Assembly (NCBI GenBank): GCA_020345945.1
Contig: CP070773.1
Coordinates: forward strand, 545,190-552,165
From: Candidatus Bathyarchaeota archaeon
GTDB lineage: Archaea; Thermoproteota; Bathyarchaeia; RBG-16-48-13; GCA-020345945
DNA length: 6,976 bases
Reading direction: 5' to 3'
Position numbers and translations under genes: made by a program. Below the pieces are notes generated by a model. It was given only the letters and a program-made list of their open reading frames with translations, was not told where the DNA came from and searched no databases. Shown here piece after piece: positions 5,605 through 6,976 of the stretch; position 1 is the first letter of the stretch, and every line of letters starts with the position of its first letter.

Positions 5605-6315
5605 TTGAGTCGTCGAGTTCCTTCTTCTTACGCTTCGAGGACCTTGATCCCCCTCATATCTTCTTGCTAATTCTCTTGGATCGACTCCTACGAGGTACAG
5701 TAACATGTACCAGAGGTTTCGCAACAGTTGGGTCACAACACCATTCTCTATAAATCTTCTAGAGGATGTGATGACTGTTCCTGGGAAGAAATAGATCCAG
5801 GTTCTCTTTCTAGCCACCCGAAGTATATGGACATCCTCGAAGAGAGGCCAGTCGGGGAATCCACCCATATCATGAAAGAAGGATTTCCGGACTACGATAC
5901 ATTGGTCGCCAAACCGGGTAATCACAGAATCGAACCTTAAGAAGTAAGCACCTATATCGAGAAGCCAATGCTTAGGTTCGAAGGTCACCTTGAAGGTGCC
6001 TATCTGGACATTCTCGTCCTGAAAGCTTTCTTCTAGAACCTTGAAGGCATCTTGGGGCAGTATGGTGTCGCTGTGGAGGAATAGAAGTATATTTCCCGAG
6101 GCATTTACGACACCAGCGTTAAACTGAGGTCCCCGTCCCCGACGAGAATCTATCACGGTCGCACCTTCCTCATGGGCAATTCCTACCGTGCGGTCCTTGC
6201 TTCCCCCGTCCACAACGATTATCTCGACATCTGGGTTTAGCCTATAGACCTTACGAATAGTGTCCCTGATGCTTTCTTCCTCATTCAGGGTTGGAATTAT
6301 AACCGAGAACTTCAT
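5596..6315 (-). CDS. TIGR04283-type family 2 glycosyltransferase of arsenosugar loci (transferase 2)
   Basis: A 239-residue GT2 glycosyltransferase matching the TIGR04283 family (rSAM/selenodomain-associated transferase 2). Seen: SVIIPTLNEEESI (4-16), VVDGGSKDRT (34-43) for nucleotide-sugar binding, RGRGPQFNAG (59-68), the DXD-like metal site FLHSDT (H81, D83), FGDQC (135-139), the acidic FEDV (E160, D161; likely general base region), TSSRRF (183-188), and a hydrophobic LLRNLWYMLLYLVGV near 198-212 that could associate with the membrane. Known: it accompanies ArsS and transferase 1 in arsenosugar loci, though the acceptor is not proven. Odd: it is on the opposite strand to arsS and transferase 1 and so is transcribed separately, with a 9-bp convergent overlap of the two 3' ends. 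The ATG at 6315 has no clear free ribosome binding site; the only purine run is GAGAG, within a small hairpin (6320-6333). Confidence 0.92.
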   Translation of the reverse strand: MKFSVIIPTLNEEESIRDTIRKVYRLNPDVEIIVVDGGSKDRTVGIAHEEGATVIDSRRGRGPQFNAGVVNASGNILLFLHSDTILPQDAFKVLEESFQDENVQIGTFKVTFEPKHWLLDIGAYFLRFDSVITRFGDQCIVVRKSFFHDMGGFPDWPLFEDVHILRVARKRTWIYFFPGTVITSSRRFIENGVVTQLLRNLWYMLLYLVGVDPRELARRYEGDQGPRSVRRRNSTTQLA

Positions 6316-6319
6316 GATG

Positions 6320-6333
6320 CTCTCAGCGGAGAG
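6320..6333 (-). promoter_or_regulatory. Small leader hairpin before transferase 2
   Basis: The bases CTCTC-AGCG-GAGAG form a perfect 5-bp inverted repeat with a 4-nt loop, ending 5 nt before the ATG on the minus strand. In the transcript it would fold CUCUC against GAGAG, hiding the only purine-rich candidate for a ribosome binding site. The stem is short, so this may be chance. Confidence 0.3.
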
Positions 6334-6354
6334 TTATTTCCTATCCTTTCAACT

Positions 6355-6364
6355 AATAGCTATT
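6355..6364 (-). promoter_or_regulatory. Palindrome/TATA-like element upstream of transferase 2
   Basis: AATAGCTATT is a perfect 10-bp palindrome about 40 nt upstream of the minus-strand ATG at 6315. Placed there it could act as the TATA-like element (transcription start near 6335) or as a binding site for a dimeric regulator. No BRE is evident. Confidence 0.25.
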
Positions 6365-6424
6365 GGGTTCTCCTGTTGGAGATGCAAGAAACTGTTCTCT
6401 ATGATGGGAGCTACTGGTTACGCA

Positions 6425-6437
6425 TGGAACTTTTAAG
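6425..6437 (+). promoter_or_regulatory. Candidate archaeal promoter of the secreted-protein gene
   Basis: TGGAACTTTTAAG reads as a BRE-like TGGAA next to a TATA-like CTTTTAAG. The expected transcription start near 6460 would give a leader of about 35 nt, and a GGAGAG ribosome binding site (6484-6489) lies 7 nt before ATG 6497. Confidence 0.45.
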
Positions 6438-6496
6438 TTATCTCGATTGAGAAATATTTCTTGCTGGTAAGGTGTTTAGATTTGGAGAGTTCATGG

Positions 6497-6976
6497 ATGC
6501 AGGAACCGAGTCGTATGGGTAAAATGGTTTTGACGGTGCTTTCTCTCTCGCTTATTCTCGGAATCAACTCTGTAATAGTTCATGGTGCTTCCTCGGGTGA
6601 TGGTTTTCGCTGGTTCTTGCTTAAGACAACAGCGTATGTACGTGCAGCCCAACCTGACGAGAAGATTGTCTATGCTGTCCACGATACATTTGACATGCCT
6701 GAAGTTGGGGAGGTGGAGATACGGGGCGGAGAGAAGGTTACTTGGGATACCTCCCAATTGGAAGGTGGGTTATCGGGGAGTTGGGGGTGGAAGGTCGAGA
6801 TAAAAGCAACCGAGAAGAGCATTATCAGGATAGGTATCGGAACTAACACTGTCAACTCAAGTTTCTTCGGGCCCTTCATTTTAAGCTACGAGTTCTCAAG
6901 ACACGAGATCTATAGTGAGGAGTATTCCGTGGGTTTAGGGCAGAAGGTCTATTCCATATCAAGACCTGTAAGTCAC
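6497..6976 (+). CDS. Unrecognised secreted protein, N-terminal part (3' partial)
   Basis: An open frame of 160 codons runs off the right edge without a stop. I do not recognise the family. Seen: a signal-peptide-like N-terminus with a basic region (R6, K9), a hydrophobic core from about residue 10 to 28, and a plausible cleavage site after VHG or VHGA (about residue 30-31). The remainder is rich in short alternating hydrophobic/polar segments (VEIRGGEKV, WGWKVEIKA, IIRIGIGTN), suggesting a beta-sandwich-like extracellular domain, with no cysteines in the visible part. The start at ATG 6497 is chosen because GGAGAG precedes it at a good distance; ATG 6515 and ATG 6524 are in frame and would still keep the signal peptide. 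An ATG at 6493 hits a stop after nine codons. A TATA-like element at 6430-6437 supports the gene. It is divergent from transferase 2, and a role in the arsenic pathway is not implied by its sequence. Confidence 0.65.
   Translation, partial: MQEPSRMGKMVLTVLSLSLILGINSVIVHGASSGDGFRWFLLKTTAYVRAAQPDEKIVYAVHDTFDMPEVGEVEIRGGEKVTWDTSQLEGGLSGSWGWKVEIKATEKSIIRIGIGTNTVNSSFFGPFILSYEFSRHEIYSEEYSVGLGQKVYSISRPVSH

Noticed and set aside
5728..5940. Plus-strand 70-codon frame inside transferase 2
   Set aside because: It is antisense to conserved GT2 motifs, with no domain.
6491..6879. Several minus- and plus-strand short frames across the secreted-protein gene
   Set aside because: They compete with a frame that has a promoter, a ribosome binding site and a signal peptide; none shows a recognisable domain.
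1..6976. CRISPR array, tRNA, rRNA, insertion sequence or attachment site
   Set aside because: No regularly spaced repeats, no cloverleaf-like segments, no transposase motifs and no long terminal inverted repeats were seen on either strand.

Overview
The window is from an archaeon. It carries a Rad50–NurA–HerA DNA end-processing cluster, a single-domain archaeal histone and TATA/BRE-like promoter elements, and it uses TTG and GTG starts next to GGTG/GGAG-type ribosome binding sites. Base composition looks roughly balanced (about half G+C by eye) and Arg codons are mostly AGA/AGG. The lineage cannot be fixed from this stretch. A histone-bearing mesophilic or moderately thermophilic group (for example an Asgard-type, Korarchaeal or Bathyarchaeal lineage) would fit, but that is a guess.

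Layout. (1) Positions 1-2712, plus strand: the 3' end of a Rad50-type ABC ATPase, then nurA 2 nt later, then herA, whose GTG start overlaps the nurA stop (GTGA). This is the archaeal homologous-recombination resection module; mre11 is expected upstream, outside the window. A T-rich stretch after herA may end transcription. (2) Positions 2819-3070, minus strand: an archaeal histone, convergent with herA. The 107-nt gap between them holds a short minus-strand reading frame that resembles, weakly, the tail and alpha-N helix of H3-type histones. (3) Positions 3071-3297: a 227-nt divergent promoter region between the histone and the next operon. (4) Positions 3298-5604, plus strand: an apparent three-gene operon of a flavin reductase-like FMN-binding protein, the radical SAM enzyme ArsS, and a CofC-like nucleotidyl/glycosyltransferase of the TIGR04282 type (rSAM/selenodomain-associated transferase 1). 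(5) Positions 5596-6315, minus strand: a family 2 glycosyltransferase of the TIGR04283 type (transferase 2), overlapping its partner tail-to-tail by 9 bp. (6) From 6497, plus strand: the start of an unrecognised secreted protein that runs off the window.

How the genes work together. ArsS plus transferases 1 and 2 is the signature set associated with arsenosugar biosynthesis, in which dimethylated arsenic is joined to the 5'-deoxyadenosyl group of SAM and the product is then thought to be remodelled by glycosyl transfer. The arsenic methyltransferase ArsM, which should supply the substrate, is not in the window. The flavin reductase-like protein as first gene of the operon is the least expected member. 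An arsenosugar-type locus in a histone-bearing archaeon, with transferase 2 on the opposite strand, is the most interesting content here.
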